Shown: positions 50,298 to 61,734, numbered from the stretch's first letter. The stretch is DNA of 64,000 nucleotides from Myotis daubentonii (GCF_963259705.1 NC_081861.1:71591623-71655622); one strand, 5' to 3'. Notes: generated by a model not told the origin, from the sequence alone. Numbers and translations: made by a program.

Positions 50298-52204
50298 GAG
50301 GAGGGAAAATGGCGGAGGTATAAGCAGACGTGTCCTGTGCCTTGTCCTGGAGCAGATAAGGGTGAGCAGCTGAAACGGGTAACATTCAGCCCGAATAGGC
50401 AGAGGATTTTCAGCTGAGAGACTGTCTGCAGCTAGGAAAGACAGAGAACCCCCAGGAAAAAAAGGACGGTTGGAGACTGCGGCTGAAGCCTCCCCTGGTG
50501 CGCCAGCTCAGCAGCGGAGACTGCGCCATCTTGGGTAGCTGTTGCCAGCAACCAGAGACCAGCTACTAACCTGGAAACAAGGGATCTCAAGCAGCTGACT
50601 GCCTGAACTCAGACGAGCACTGCTTCTTCTCACGGAAAGGTTGGACATCCCCTAAAGGTGCAGTTTGCAGTTCGGGTTGGAGGGAGGACCGAGCTCGCGC
50701 GCGCAGGGCGGAATCTGCGCCCCACAGAGTCCCCAGCCCTTGGGACCAGCGTGACCCGCGAGTGGGGAAGGGGCCCCACAGGGCTGCTGGCAGAAGGGAA
50801 TGCGAAAAATGAGCCCATAGCTGGACTGGATGTAAAGGAGCAGCCTTGGACTTTGCCAATCTGCTGGCTGCTTGCTGCCAGGGGCGAGTGGGCGCTCGGA
50901 AACTGGGCGCGGAGACTGTGCGCAGACCTGGAAGGTGGAGGCTTGCGAATTCGAACAACTATCAGGCTCTTGTTACAGATTCCCTTTGATCCGTGCATTT
51001 GATTATTAAACCCAGTGCATGGGATTCCCCAGTTGGGGTCATTCGCAGAGCCTGTAGGGGAAAGTTCTTTTTGGGGAGCCTGGGAAACAGTGGACAGTGG
51101 CAAGGAACCAGCTCTGGGCAGTGGTCTTTCCAGTTCCAAATACCATAGAGAAATACAAAAACAAAACCCTACTGATAGAGAGGACTTATAGCCTCGGAGG
51201 TCAATCCAGACACACTGCCACCCAGAGGCAGAGCCACGAACTGTCTCTTTTGTGATCACAAATAAAGGCAGTCTGGTAAACAAATACAACCTGCCTTAAA
51301 ATCAGGTCTGTGGTTTACTGCACGGAGGGACAGTGTATTGCAGGGAAGTTCAAAACTCCCCTGAATGCCTGGCAGGACTGAGGCGTGCCAAAAAGAAGAG
51401 TGGAAGATCTGAAGCACCTTCACTTCCGAATATTTTTATATATATATATATATTTTTAAATTCTTTTTTTCACCATTTCATCAAGAACCTATTTTATTTT
51501 ATTTTTATTTTTTTTTCATCACATGATTTTACCTTTTTAATTACTACATTTTTTAACCAGTATTATTGCTATCCTTTTACCATTTTTTCAAGTGTCATTT
51601 TATTTTTTATTATTATTATTTTTTTATTTTTCTTTATTTTATGTTGGGATTAGTGTTCTACACTCTATTTTCATCGTTCCTTTAGCATCATTTCTCTCTA
51701 TCTCACATTTACCCTTAAGCCAAAACTCTCTTCCTCACTTTTCCCCTTTTGTTGTCCTGTTTCTCTTACCCTATTCCTGCTTTGGATTTTACCTATTCCT
51801 TCTTTCTACCCACTAAATTTCACCCTACTTATATATCTAATTTCCAATCCCTCACTCTCCCCATACAAATAGCCTCTTCCCCACCTCTATTTCATTCTCT
51901 TAATTTTTTTGTTGTTGTTGTTGGTTTTTTTTGGTCTTTTTGTTCTTTTTTCTCTCCCTTTTCCCAATCTCATTTCGGCACTCCTTTTTGTTTTTTATTT
52001 TTCTCTTTAATCTTTTTCTCTTTTTTCTTCTTTATCCCCTAATTCTCTTTGCTCAGGGGGTCACCTTTATTTGGGGTTATTAATATCGTGAATGCATTTA
52101 GTTCGGTGCCTTGTACGTTGTGCCTTGTTGTGTTGTATTTTGTGCCTTTGAATCAGCGCAGCAGAGAGAGAACTACATAACCAAACACCTTGAGAAGAAA
52201 AATC
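50298..52204 (+). promoter_or_regulatory. L1 5' UTR / internal promoter
   Basis: Starts GAGGAGGGAAAATGGCGGAGG with a YY1-like AAAATGGCGG within the first 20 bases, as in other mammalian L1s and in the HAL1 copies here (AAGATGGCGG). A second GCGCCATCTTGG motif lies at about 50,522. The first 650 bases are CpG-rich (about 50,500-50,960). The part from 51,430 to 52,060 is T-rich (long TTTTT/TTATT runs). It is unlike the 5' UTRs of L1 copies A and B. Confidence 0.85.
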
Positions 52205-53116
52205 ATGGTGAAACAAAGAACCAACCCAAATATGAAAGAAAAACAGGCATCATCAGAAAAGGAAGTAAATGAAATGGAGGCAATGGAGGCAAGCAACCTG
52301 TCAGAGAAAGAATTCAGAGTAATGGCCATAAGGTGGATGAAAAGAATGGAAGACCAATTCAACAATATGTGTAGGAACCAAGAGGAAATGAAGAAGAACC
52401 AAGAGGAAATGAAGAGAAACCAAGAAGAAATGAAAAACGACATCACTGCAATAAAGAACTCAATAGAAAGCATCAACAGTAGACTAGAAGAAGCAGAGGA
52501 ACGCATCAGCGAGCTAGAAGACAAGGTAGAAAAAAATACCCAAACAGAACAGCTTCTAGAAAAAAAAATTAAAAAGCAGGAAGAGAGCCTAAGAGAACTC
52601 TGGGACAATGCTAAACGAAACAACATCCGAATAATAGGGGTGCCAGAAGGAGAGGAAACTGAGCAAGGAATAGAAAACCTGTTTGAAAAAATAGTAACAG
52701 AAAATTTCCCTGATATAGGGAGGAAAAAACTCACACAAATCCAAGAAGCTCACAGAGTCCCAAACAAAATGAACCCGAAAAGACCGACACCAAGGCACAT
52801 AATAATTAAATTGGCAAACAACAACGACAAAGCAAGAATCTTAAAAGCAGCCAGAGAGAGACAGAAAGTTACCTACAAAGGATCCCCCATCAGACTAGCG
52901 ACCGATTTCTCAACAGAAACACATCAGGCAAGAAGGGAATGGAATGAAATATACAAAGTCATGCAAAGGAAGGGTCTGAATCCAAGAATACTATACCCAG
53001 TGAGGCTATCAATCAAAATTGAGGGTCAAATCAGGAGCTTCACAGACAAAAACGGTCTACGGGAGTTTATTACAACCAAACCAGCAATGCAAGAAATGCT
53101 AAAGGGTCTGCTGTAA
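52205..53116 (+). CDS. L1 ORF1p, 303 residues, intact
   Basis: The L1 RNA-binding protein forms trimers with element RNA and is needed in cis for retrotransposition. The first ATG is at 52,205 (MVKQRTNPN); a longer frame upstream begins with TTG and is not used here. Layout: charged N-terminus, coiled coil (about 49-137) containing three tandem NQEEMK units at residues 58-78, RRM (about 138-232; NIRIIGVPEGEE, RHIIIKLANN), and C-terminal domain (about 233-303; DFSTETHQARREW, RILYPVRLS). It ends at TAA after MLKGLL. Length is close to mouse and human ORF1p. The closest relatives in the window are the HAL1 ORF1 proteins, which lack the NQEEMK units. Confidence 0.95.
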   Translation: MVKQRTNPNMKEKQASSEKEVNEMEAMEASNLSEKEFRVMAIRWMKRMEDQFNNMCRNQEEMKKNQEEMKRNQEEMKNDITAIKNSIESINSRLEEAEERISELEDKVEKNTQTEQLLEKKIKKQEESLRELWDNAKRNNIRIIGVPEGEETEQGIENLFEKIVTENFPDIGRKKLTQIQEAHRVPNKMNPKRPTPRHIIIKLANNNDKARILKAARERQKVTYKGSPIRLATDFSTETHQARREWNEIYKVMQRKGLNPRILYPVRLSIKIEGQIRSFTDKNGLREFITTKPAMQEMLKGLL

Positions 53117-53164
53117 ATAGAAAAAACAGGAAACAAAGAAGGAATGCAAGGGTAAAGAACAAAA

Positions 53165-56100
53165 ATGGCGACTAACAAGTTTCTATCAATAATAACTTTA
53201 AATGTAAATGGATTAAATTCCCCAGTCAAAAGGCATAGGGTAAATGAGTGGATAAGAAAACATGACCCATATATCTGCTGTCTACAGGAAACCCACCTCA
53301 GAAAAAAAGACGCACACAGACTGATGGTGAAGGGATGGAAAAAGGTTTTTCAGGCCAATGGAAGTGAAAAAAAAAGCCTGGGTAGCAATACTTATATCTG
53401 ACAAATTAGATCTCAAAGTGAAGGACATAAAAAGAGATCAAGAAGGCCACTTCATAATACTAAAGGGAGCAGTCCAACAAGAAGAAATAACTCTGGTAAA
53501 TATATATGCACCCAATATAGGAGCACCCAAATACGTAAGAAATCTTCTGGAGGAGATCAAGGGAGAGATTGACAGCAATACAATCATAGTAGGGGACCTT
53601 AACACCCCATTATCTCCACTGGACAAATCCTCTAAACAGAAACTCAGCAAAGAAACATCAATCCTAAATGACTCACTAGATCAGATGGAATTAATTGACA
53701 TCTTCAGAACATTTCACCCCAAAGCCACAGAATATACATTCTCCTCAGGTGCACATTTGTCATCTTCAAAGATAGACCATATATTGGGTCACAGACAAAG
53801 TCTCTTCAAATTCAAGAAAATTGAAATCATATCAAGTATCTTCTCAGACCACAAAGGCATAAAACTGGAAATCAACTACAACAAAAACAATCCAAAAAAA
53901 TCAAACACATGGAGACTAAATAGCATGCTATTAAACAACGACTGGGTCACCAGTGAGATCAAAGAAGAAATAAAAAACATCATGGCAACAAATGACAATG
54001 AAAACACAACAATCCAAAACCTATGGGACACAGCGAAAGCAGTCTTGAGAGGGAAGTTCATAGCTCTACAAGCCTACTGCAAGAAACAAGAAACAATGAG
54101 AATAAATGACCTAACTCTACAACTCGAAGAATTAGAAAGAGAGCAACAAAAAAAGCCCACTGTAAGCAGAAGGAAGGAAATAACAAAGATCAGAGCGGAG
54201 ATAAACGACATAGAGACCAAAAAAACAATACAAAAGATCAACAAAACCAAGAGCTGGTTCTTTGAAAGGATAAACAAGATTGATACACCTCTAGCCAGGC
54301 TCACCAAGAAACAAAGAGAGAGGACCCAAATAAACAAAATCAGAAATGAAAGAGGAGAAATAACAACAGACCCCATAGAAATACAAAGGATTGTTAGAAA
54401 ATACTATGAACAACTCTACTCCAACACACTAGACAACCTGGAGGAAATGGACATATTCCTAGATAAATACAACCTTCCAAAACTTAACCAGGAAGAATCT
54501 AAAAATCTCAATAGGCCAATAACTATGGAAGAAATCGAAGCAGTAATCAAAAAGCTTCCAGCAAACAAAAGCCCGGGGCCAGATGGCTTCACAGGGGAGT
54601 TTTACCAAACATTCAAGGAAGACCTAAAACCTATCCTCCTCAGACTATGTCAAAATATCCAAGAGGAAGGAACACTTCTCAGCTCATTCTATGAAGCCAA
54701 CATCACCCTAATCCCCAAACCAGATAAAGACAATACAATGAAAGAGAATTATAGGCCAATATCCCTCATGAACATAGATGCCAAAATCCTCAACAAAATC
54801 CTAGCAAATCGGATCCAGCAGTACATCAAAAAGATCATACACCATGACCAAGTAGGATTTATCCCAGGGATGCAAGGATGGTACAATATCCGCAAATCAA
54901 TAAACGTGATACATCACATAAACAAATTGAGAGAAAAAAACCACATAGTCATATCAATTGATGCGGAAAAAACATTTGACAAAATCCAACACCCTTTCTT
55001 GATAAAAACTCTCAGCAAGATAGGAATTGAGGGATCATACCTCAACATAATAAAAGCCATATATGACAAACCCACAGCCAACATCATAATCAATGGGCAA
55101 AAACTAAAACCATTCCCCCTAAAAACAGGAACAAGACAGGGATGCCCCCTCTCTCCACTCCTGTTCAACATAGTACTGGAAGTACTAGCCATTGCGATCA
55201 GACACGAAGAAGAAATAAAAGGCATCCAGATTGGAAAAGAAGAAGTAAAACTGTCCTTATTTGCAGATGACATGATACTGTACATACAGAACCCTAAAGA
55301 CTCCATCAAAAAATTATTAGACTTAATAAATGAATTTGGCAATGTAGCAGGATACAAAATTAATGCTAAGAAATCCATGGCATTTCTTTACACCAATAGT
55401 GAACTTACAGAAAGTGAAACTACAGAAGCAATCCCATTTACCATTGCACCAAAAAAATTAAAATACCTAGGAATAAACTTAACTAAGGAGGTAAAAGACT
55501 TATATGCTGAAAACTACAGGACACTGAAAAAAGAGATAGAGGAAGACATAAACAGATGGAAGAATATACCGTGTTCATGGATTGGTAGAATCAACATCAT
55601 CAAAATGTCCATACTACCCAAAGCAATTTATAGATTCAATGCAATCCCCATTAAATTACCAACGGCATATTTCACAAATCTAGAACGAACGTTCCAAAAA
55701 TTCATCTGGAATAAAAAAAGACCCCGAATAGCTGCAGCAATCCTGAGAAAGAACAAAGTAGGTGGGATCTCAATACCAGATATCAAACTGTATTACAAAG
55801 CCACTGTTCTTAAAACAGCTTGGTACTGGCACAAGAACAGACATATAGATCAATGGAATAGAATAGAGACCCCAGAAATCGACCCAAACCACTATGCCCA
55901 ATTAATATTCGACAAAGGAGGCAAGAGCATACAATGGAGTCAAGACAGTCTTTTCAATAAATGGTGTTGGGAAAATTGGACAGATACATGCAAAAGGATG
56001 AAACTAGATCACCAACTCACACCATACACAAAAATAAACTCAAAATGGATAAAAGACTTAAACGTAAGAAGGGAAACCATAAAAATACTAGAGGAATCCA

Positions 56101-56987
56101 CAGGCAGCGAAATCGCAAACATATGCTGAAGAAATTTCTTCTCTGATAATGCTCCTAGGGCAATGGAAACTAAAGAGAAAATAAACAAATGGGACTACAC
56201 CATAATAAAAAGCTTTTGCACAGCAAAAGAAACCATCAACAAAACAACAAGAAGACCCACTACATGGGAGAACATATTTACCAATGATACCACCGATAAG
56301 GGTTTAATTTCCAACATTTACAGGGATCTCATGAAACTTAACAAAAGGAAGATAAACAATCCAATAAAAAAATGGGCAACGGACATAGATAGACACTTTT
56401 CGAAAGAGGACATACAGAAGGCCGAAAGACATATGAAAACCTGCTCAAAGTCACTAATTATACGAGAGATGCAAATCAAAACGACAATGCGTTATCATCT
56501 CACACCTGTCAGAATGGCTATCATCAACAAATCAACAAACAACAAGTGTTGGAGAGGATGTGGAGAAAAAGGAACCCTTCTGCACTGCTGGTGGGAATGC
56601 AGACTGGTGCAGCCACTGTGGAGAACAGTATGGAGCTACCTCAGAAGACTAAAAATGGAACTCCCATTTGACCCAGTGATCCCACTACTAGGAATATATC
56701 CCAAGAAACCAGAAACGCCAATTAGAAAGGATATATGCACCCCTATGTTCATAGCAGCACAATTCACCATAGCTAAGATTTGGAAACAGCCTAAGTGCCC
56801 ATCAGCAGATGAGTGGATTAGAAAACTGTGGTACATATACACAATGGAATACTATGCTGCGGTAAAACAAAAGGAACTCTTGCCTTTTGCAACAGCATGG
56901 ATGGAACTGGAGAGCATTATGCTAAGTGAAATAAGCCAGTCAGAGAAAGATAAATACCACATGATCTCACTCATTTGTGGATTATAG
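53165..56987 (+). pseudogene. L1 ORF2p (endonuclease/reverse transcriptase), one frameshift and one stop
   Basis: ORF2p nicks target DNA and primes reverse transcription from the nick. The ATG at 53,165 follows ORF1 by 48 bases. Total span is about 1,273 codons, the normal size. N-terminal endonuclease: ITLNVNGLN and LQETHL (catalytic Asn and Glu) near residues 11-44, [10 protein letters not shown] (His pair) near 230. [31 protein letters not shown], and the FADDMILYI active site near residue 699. C-terminal Cys/His motif: [18 protein letters not shown] near 1,128. Lesion 1: an A-run of nine at 53,367-53,375, where eight would keep frame. Lesion 2: in-frame TGA at 56,127-56,129, after which the same frame continues to TAG at 56,987. 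No other stop is seen. Confidence 0.95.
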
Positions 56988-57252
56988 AGAACAACATAGA
57001 CTGATGAAAAGGGACTGACCCAAAGACTGAGAAACAGCAATCAGGCTATCAATCCCCAGAAGGAAAGTAGGGGAGGGCGGGGGTAAGGGGAAGAGATCAA
57101 CCGAAGGACTTGTATACATGTATATAAGCCAAACCAATGGACATGGACAACGGGGGGATGGGAGCATGAGTTTGTGTTGGGGGGGGAGTTTGGGGGTTAA
57201 TGGGGGGGATGAGGACACATTTGTAATACCTTAACTAATAAAAAAAAACCCC

Positions 57253-57284
<32 letters not shown>

Positions 57285-57285
57285 A
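56988..57285 (+). other. L1 3' UTR and tail
   Basis: Contains G-rich tracts (GGGGAGGGCGGGGG near 57,070, GGGGGGGGAG near 57,180 and GGGGGGG near 57,204) that could form G-quadruplexes, GTAATACCTTAACTAATAAAAAA, and a tail of A-runs and CAAAA units ending at the target-site duplication. Near-identical to the 3' UTR at 405-660. Confidence 0.92.
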
Positions 57286-57302
57286 AAGATCTCTGTAAAC
57301 TA

Positions 57303-59100
57303 AATTATGACATAGCCCTGGGAAGTTGATATACCTCTGAAGTAAGAAAGCAAAACTGCATTGGGAACCTTGCCAACTAAAAAAAAACTGCTTCTTGTGG
57401 TCTTACTGACAAGGATGGAGAGACAGCATTTTGCCACATTAATAGCTACATACCAAATGTGACAATTTGTTCAAGCAATGAAACCATATCTAGTACAGCA
57501 GATACAATTGAAGTTACCACTAATTAAGATTAGGATAACCACTGTCATTCTCTAAGATCCATTTGTATGGATAGTCAAGTTAAATGAGAATATGGTGGAA
57601 ATTACCACCCCTACATCTTTTAAGTCCTTGATAATAACACTAATTTTCAATCAACTCCAAAAATGCAGTATTGCTTTTAAGTTACTATTTTCACAGATAG
57701 AGCCAGTTATAGTGGCTTCCATCTTGTTCTTTGCCACAATTAAATTTTCCACTTCACAGGTTAGGGATTTTGCCAGGTGTCAAGTAAATTTATTCTAATT
57801 TTGCATTCTGGATTGGGAAAAGAACCACAGGTTGGATTTGGGGAATCACTGGGCCCACTGTGAGATGGACCTGTGCTAAAACTCCATTGATTTCCTGTTT
57901 TCCATAAGCCCTTACTCTGACTGATGTACCACAGTGACATTTTAGGTCTCCTAGAATTAGTGTTAGCACAGAGCCAGTGCCCAGGAGTTGCTAAAAGGAC
58001 TGATTATGTCCTCTTCCCAAATGTTCATACACCTGGGTAAAGGAAAAAAGGTCCCTTTGGAGAATCCTGAAAGAAAGATCCATTTTGGGCAATGTACCAG
58101 GTTACTTCCTTAAGGGGTACCAGCCTGCTCTTTATTCAAGGGGGTATGAGTCTGGAAAGTGATTCAAGTTTGGTAATTGGTTATGATGTTACTGTTTTAT
58201 GATTTGAGTTAGACATTTATTCACCTGAACTAATATTTTTTTCTGTTTATGCACATGAAGTACCATGTAAGAATTCAGAAGGCTTTATATCTATTTTACT
58301 TCTAGGATCACCATAATTAACTAGCTAATGCCATTAATATCTGCCAGAGTCACATTATTGTGATTTATGTTTTGAGTCTGCTATTATGATACCCATGCCC
58401 ATCTTGCCTTAGTGGGTGAGTGCCTCCACTTGGTCCCTGCCACCCCTGGGTTCAATTGCTCCCATTGCATTTAGTCTATCCAATTCAGTGACTACAGTTC
58501 ACGCTGTAAGGTCTGGCCTGAAGAAAAGAGTGATCACAGAACTCTTCGAGGATGCTAGGATTCCCCTCAAAAATTTACTTCCCGCAATATAGTCTAAAGG
58601 TATGTTTTCTGGTTTTCCAGTGTTGGACTTAAGTGAGAAATCTACTCTAACATTCCAGTTTTTCTAAGCCTTTGAATTTGTTCCTCTACATTAAACCAAG
58701 ACAGCTTCAGCATTTAAAATTTGCTCTCTGTGGGACACATTTTGGTCCATGTTTCACAAAAACTCTTATCTCTACAGGTTTGGACATTCTTACATAATCT
58801 AAGACAATGCTGATTCTTCTCAGTACCATCGCTTTTTGCTTCTAGAAATATAAATAGATTCTAGTTCCACAATCTTCTAAAGATGAAGTACAAAATATGA
58901 CTCATACAGGGTTAATTTTTCTGGACAGAGGTGTAGAGGATGCTACCAGTAGGGGTGGGAAATAACTACCACTGGGGGTGGACAGATTGCTTCTACTGGA
59001 TTTGGAAAGGATCTTCCACTGAGAATGGAGAGGCTGCATATAACTGACAATATGTTTATTCATAATAAATGTATTTGAAATGGAAGCCTCAACAATCAAA
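57303..59100 (-). pseudogene. ERV fossil, upstream part of pol and possibly gag/protease
   Basis: Directly continues the RT fragment at 50,280 across the L1. Minus-strand sequence resembles retroviral pol and upstream regions, but all frames are short and broken. I identify it mainly by continuity with the RT fragment and uniform composition; domain borders cannot be given. Confidence 0.5.
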
Positions 59101-59769
59101 AGCTTAATGTCAAGCATTTATAATTAAAAGCTTAATGTCAGGCTCTTATACTACAAAATCTCTGTATTTTATTTAATGTGTTTAGATTATTGACATGTAA
59201 AGAAATTATTAACATAATTAATAATTAAATTAATAGACATCAAATTTGTAATTGTTTTCTATTTATTGTTTTTGTTCTTTGCATTTTTTTCCTGACAGCT
59301 GTTTTAATTAACCATTGTATATTATTGTATTTTATTATTCATACACTTTTAGACATCTTTAGTCATTGCCTCATGGTTTATAATATACAATTTAGAATAA
59401 TCTAAACTCACTTTTAAATGACTGAATACCACTCACATGTAATTCAAGTACAGTATAACAAGGTATTCTCCATTTCTCTCTTCTCCTTGTGGCATTTCCA
59501 TCATTAATTTCACTTATCCAATGTTAATATTACCCAATACATTCTTGTTACTATTTCTTCAAAGAAATTATTTTATATCATTTTCCCTTTTCTTCAAGAA
59601 TTTCTTTTAACATCTCTTAGCTTACATTCTTTTTACATTAATTACCATTTTATTCTCATCTGCTTTTTCAAATATAGCTCTTAACCTACCAATCACAGTT
59701 TGAATTCTTGCCAGGTAATTTCTTCACCTGTGTCATATGCAAGTCTATTTCTGGTGATTGTTTTGTATC
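59101..59769. other. Unassigned AT-rich DNA
   Basis: Includes TAATTAAAAGCTTAATGTCA repeated twice (59,091 and 59,122 approximately). No gene recognised. Confidence 0.45.
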
Positions 59770-59960
59770 TTCAGACTGCATTTTCTCTAGGCTCACCCGC
59801 TTTTCTCGCCCACATGGCCCACAGCCATGCGGACTCCACACAATGGACTAATGGACTTTAACTAGCCTGATGCTACATCAGACCTACCTTTGCCATGATG
59901 GACCGGAAACTCTGGTCACTGGCTTTGATTTTAGATGGGCTGGAGCCCCAGCTGCACCTT
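59770..59960 (+). mobile_element. LTR fragment (family D)
   Basis: GCCCACATGGCCCACAGCC, CACACAATGGACTAATGGAC, AACTAGCCTGATG and GGTCACTGGCTTTGATTTTA match the minus strand of 48,519-49,250 in the same order at roughly 80 percent identity by eye. Termini not identified. Confidence 0.65.
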
Positions 59961-60002
59961 TTAAGGGACATAGGACTTCGCAAACCTAGGGATGTAACTC
60001 TA

Positions 60003-60665
60003 AAACAAAACAAAACAGTTTTCTAATCCATTCATCTACTGATGGGCACTTAGGCTGTTTCCAGATCTTAGCTATGGTGAATTGTGCTGCTATGAACATA
60101 GGGGTGCATATATCCTTTCTGATTGGTGTTTCTGGTTTCTTGGGATATATTCCTAGAAGTGGGATCACAGGGTCAAATGGGAGTTCCATTTTCAGTTTTT
60201 TAAGGAAACTCCATACTGTAAAAAGGAAGGAACTCTTACCATTTGCAACGTCATGGATGGAACTGGAGAGCATTATGCTAAGTGAAATAAGCCAGTCAAT
60301 AAAGGAAAAATACCACATGATCTCACTCATTCATGGACAATAGAGACCATTATAAACTTTTGAACAATAATAGATACAGAGGCAGAGCTGCCTCAAACAG
60401 ATTGTCAAACTGCAGCGGGAAGGCCGGGGAGGGTTGGGGGGCAGGAGGTAGCGGGGTAAGAGATCAACTAAAGGACTTGTATGCATGCATATAAGCATAA
60501 CCAATGGACATAAGACACTGGGTGATAGGGGAGGCTAGGGGACTGTCTAGGGCGGGGGGATAAAATGGATACATATGTAATACCCTTTGTAATACTTTAA
60601 GTAATAATAAAAAAATAAATAAAAAAAATAAAAAGGAAAACAAGCAAAATAAAACAAAACAAAAC
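60003..60665 (+). mobile_element. Short L1 with inverted 5' part (twin priming)
   Basis: 60,018-60,219 is L1 ORF2 sequence in reverse orientation (GGATATATTCCTAGAAGTGGG). 60,220-60,640 continues the same L1 in forward orientation (GGATGGAACTGGAGAGCATT) through the 3' UTR and A-rich tail. The switch occurs inside ORF2, 3' of where the inverted part lies in the full element. AAAACAAAACAAAAC flanks both ends. This is the classic structure left by twin priming. The frames crossing the switch are artefacts. Confidence 0.92.
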
Positions 60666-60980
60666 AAAAAAATACCCCACTCATTCTCCCATGTGAGTCT
60701 TAAAAAATTCCTTTTCTGAAAATATTATAAGAAACCCACTTCTACTAACAATGGAGAAATTCCACCCACCCATTTCTGGGGCAAGAGTTCTATTCAAAGA
60801 CTCTGTGTCTTAAAGTTCTTTCAGAGGTAATTTATTGTTACATACTAGATCTTCCTTGATATTGTGGTACAAGGTGACAGAGATTCTTTGCTTAAACAAA
60901 TTTCAGTAGGCTCCTGAACTTTGCCTAGGCCCATCTGCATACTTTCTTATAAAATCCATCTTGGGCAAGAATCTTGCTAA
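60666..60980. other. Unassigned DNA
   Basis: No gene or repeat recognised. Confidence 0.45.
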
Positions 60981-61213
60981 ACTGCCCTAGCTGGTTTGGC
61001 TCAGTGATTAGAGGGCTCATACCTCAGTTTCAGGTTTGATCCCTGGCCCTGGCCAGGGTGTATGAGGGAGGCAACCAATCCATGTGTCTTTCTCACATGG
61101 ATTTTTGTCTCTGTGTGTCTCTTCCCTTCCCTTCCATTCTCTCTCTAAAAAAAAATAAATAAATAAAATAAAATAAATGGAAAAAAATATCCTCAGGTGA
61201 GGATTAACAACAA
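60981..61213 (+). mobile_element. tRNA-derived SINE, older CTCAGGTGAGG-tail type
   Basis: Head TGCCCTAGCTGGTTTGGCTC with GGTTTGATCCCTGG; tail with AATAAATAAATAAAATAAAAT and ATATCCTCAGGTGAGGATTAAC. A short TGCTAAA occurs on both sides. Confidence 0.87.
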
Positions 61214-61734
61214 CAACAAAAAAGAACACTGCTAAAGCCATTTATGTAGAACTCCTCACCCTGGTCATTCCTGATAGCTGATTGGGCCTCTCATCCTCCA
61301 CCAGCACCCAGGTGATATCTGATAACCCTGGCCTTTCTTCAGCAAGTATCCGTTTAGGTAAGTTTAGCCAGAACCCCAACCCCCCCCCCCCCACCTCCAC
61401 ACACACACCCTTTAGACTTGATGTTCTGATGCTTTCTCAGGAATTTTCTCTGCCTGCCCCCCAGTCCCTGGCTATGAATTTCCACTTCTCTGTATTTTTG
61501 GAGTTGAGCCAAATCTTTCTGCAACACTGTAAAATCCCATTGCATGGTCCCTGTAACTATCATGATGGTCCTGTACCACCCTGATGCCATTTCATCTTTA
61601 ACGAGTGTCATGAATATATTTTTCTCCCTTTAATAGATATGGGAGAGGCTGAATGATTAATCTCAATCTTTTGGTAGAACTATGTCCCAAAGCTGTGGCT
61701 ATGTCAAGTGTTTCAGTCCTTCCTACAGTGGTTT
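61214..61734. other. Unassigned DNA with a C-run and CA-rich patch
   Basis: CAACCCCCCCCCCCCCACC at about 61,378-61,396. No gene recognised; a 100-codon frame at 61,282-61,584 lacks motifs. Confidence 0.45.

Larger units (their letters stand above)
50298..57285 (+). mobile_element. Full-length L1, near-intact
   Basis: A complete element of about 6,990 bases flanked by the perfect 17-bp duplication AAGATCTCTGTAAACTA (50,281 and 57,286) in the ERV pol fossil. Order: 5' UTR with promoter (to 52,204), ORF1 (52,205-53,116), 48-base spacer, ORF2 (53,165-56,987), G-rich 3' UTR and a tail of A-runs with CAAAA units. ORF1 is intact; ORF2 has one frameshift and one stop. Perfect duplication and few lesions suggest recent insertion. 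Confidence 0.97.
45440..59100 (-). mobile_element. ERV pol fossil with dUTPase-like end (ERV-L-like), split by the young L1 and others
   Basis: Minus-strand pieces read from right to left follow pol order: upstream gag/pol-like sequence (57,303-59,100), RT with a YFDD active site (50,076-50,280), RT connection (about 49,251-49,810), RNase H approach and RNase H (47,010-47,910), and a dUTPase-like piece (45,440-45,690). A dUTPase after pol is typical of class III (ERV-L) elements, hence the tentative class. The integrase region (45.8-46.7 kb) was not recognised. Interruptions: a DNA transposon fossil, three SINEs, a HeliBat, an LTR and the 7 kb L1. Every piece has stops or shifts; nothing is expressible as a protein. 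Confidence 0.72.

Noticed and set aside
50630..51289. Long antisense frame (219 codons) in the L1 5' UTR, position like primate ORF0
   Set aside because: It has a TTG start at its full length; from the first ATG it has about 122 codons. CpG-rich sequence gives long frames by chance, and no similarity to ORF0 could be recognised.
52153..52734. 193-codon minus-strand open frame over L1 ORF1
   Set aside because: It is the antisense of the ORF1 coiled coil; similar antisense frames occur over HAL1 ORF1 (14,817-15,143; 20,763-21,089). They follow from the codon pattern of the sense gene.
59986..60330. 114-codon minus-strand frame containing L1 ORF2-like sequence
   Set aside because: It crosses the twin-priming switch point, so it joins two strands of the L1.
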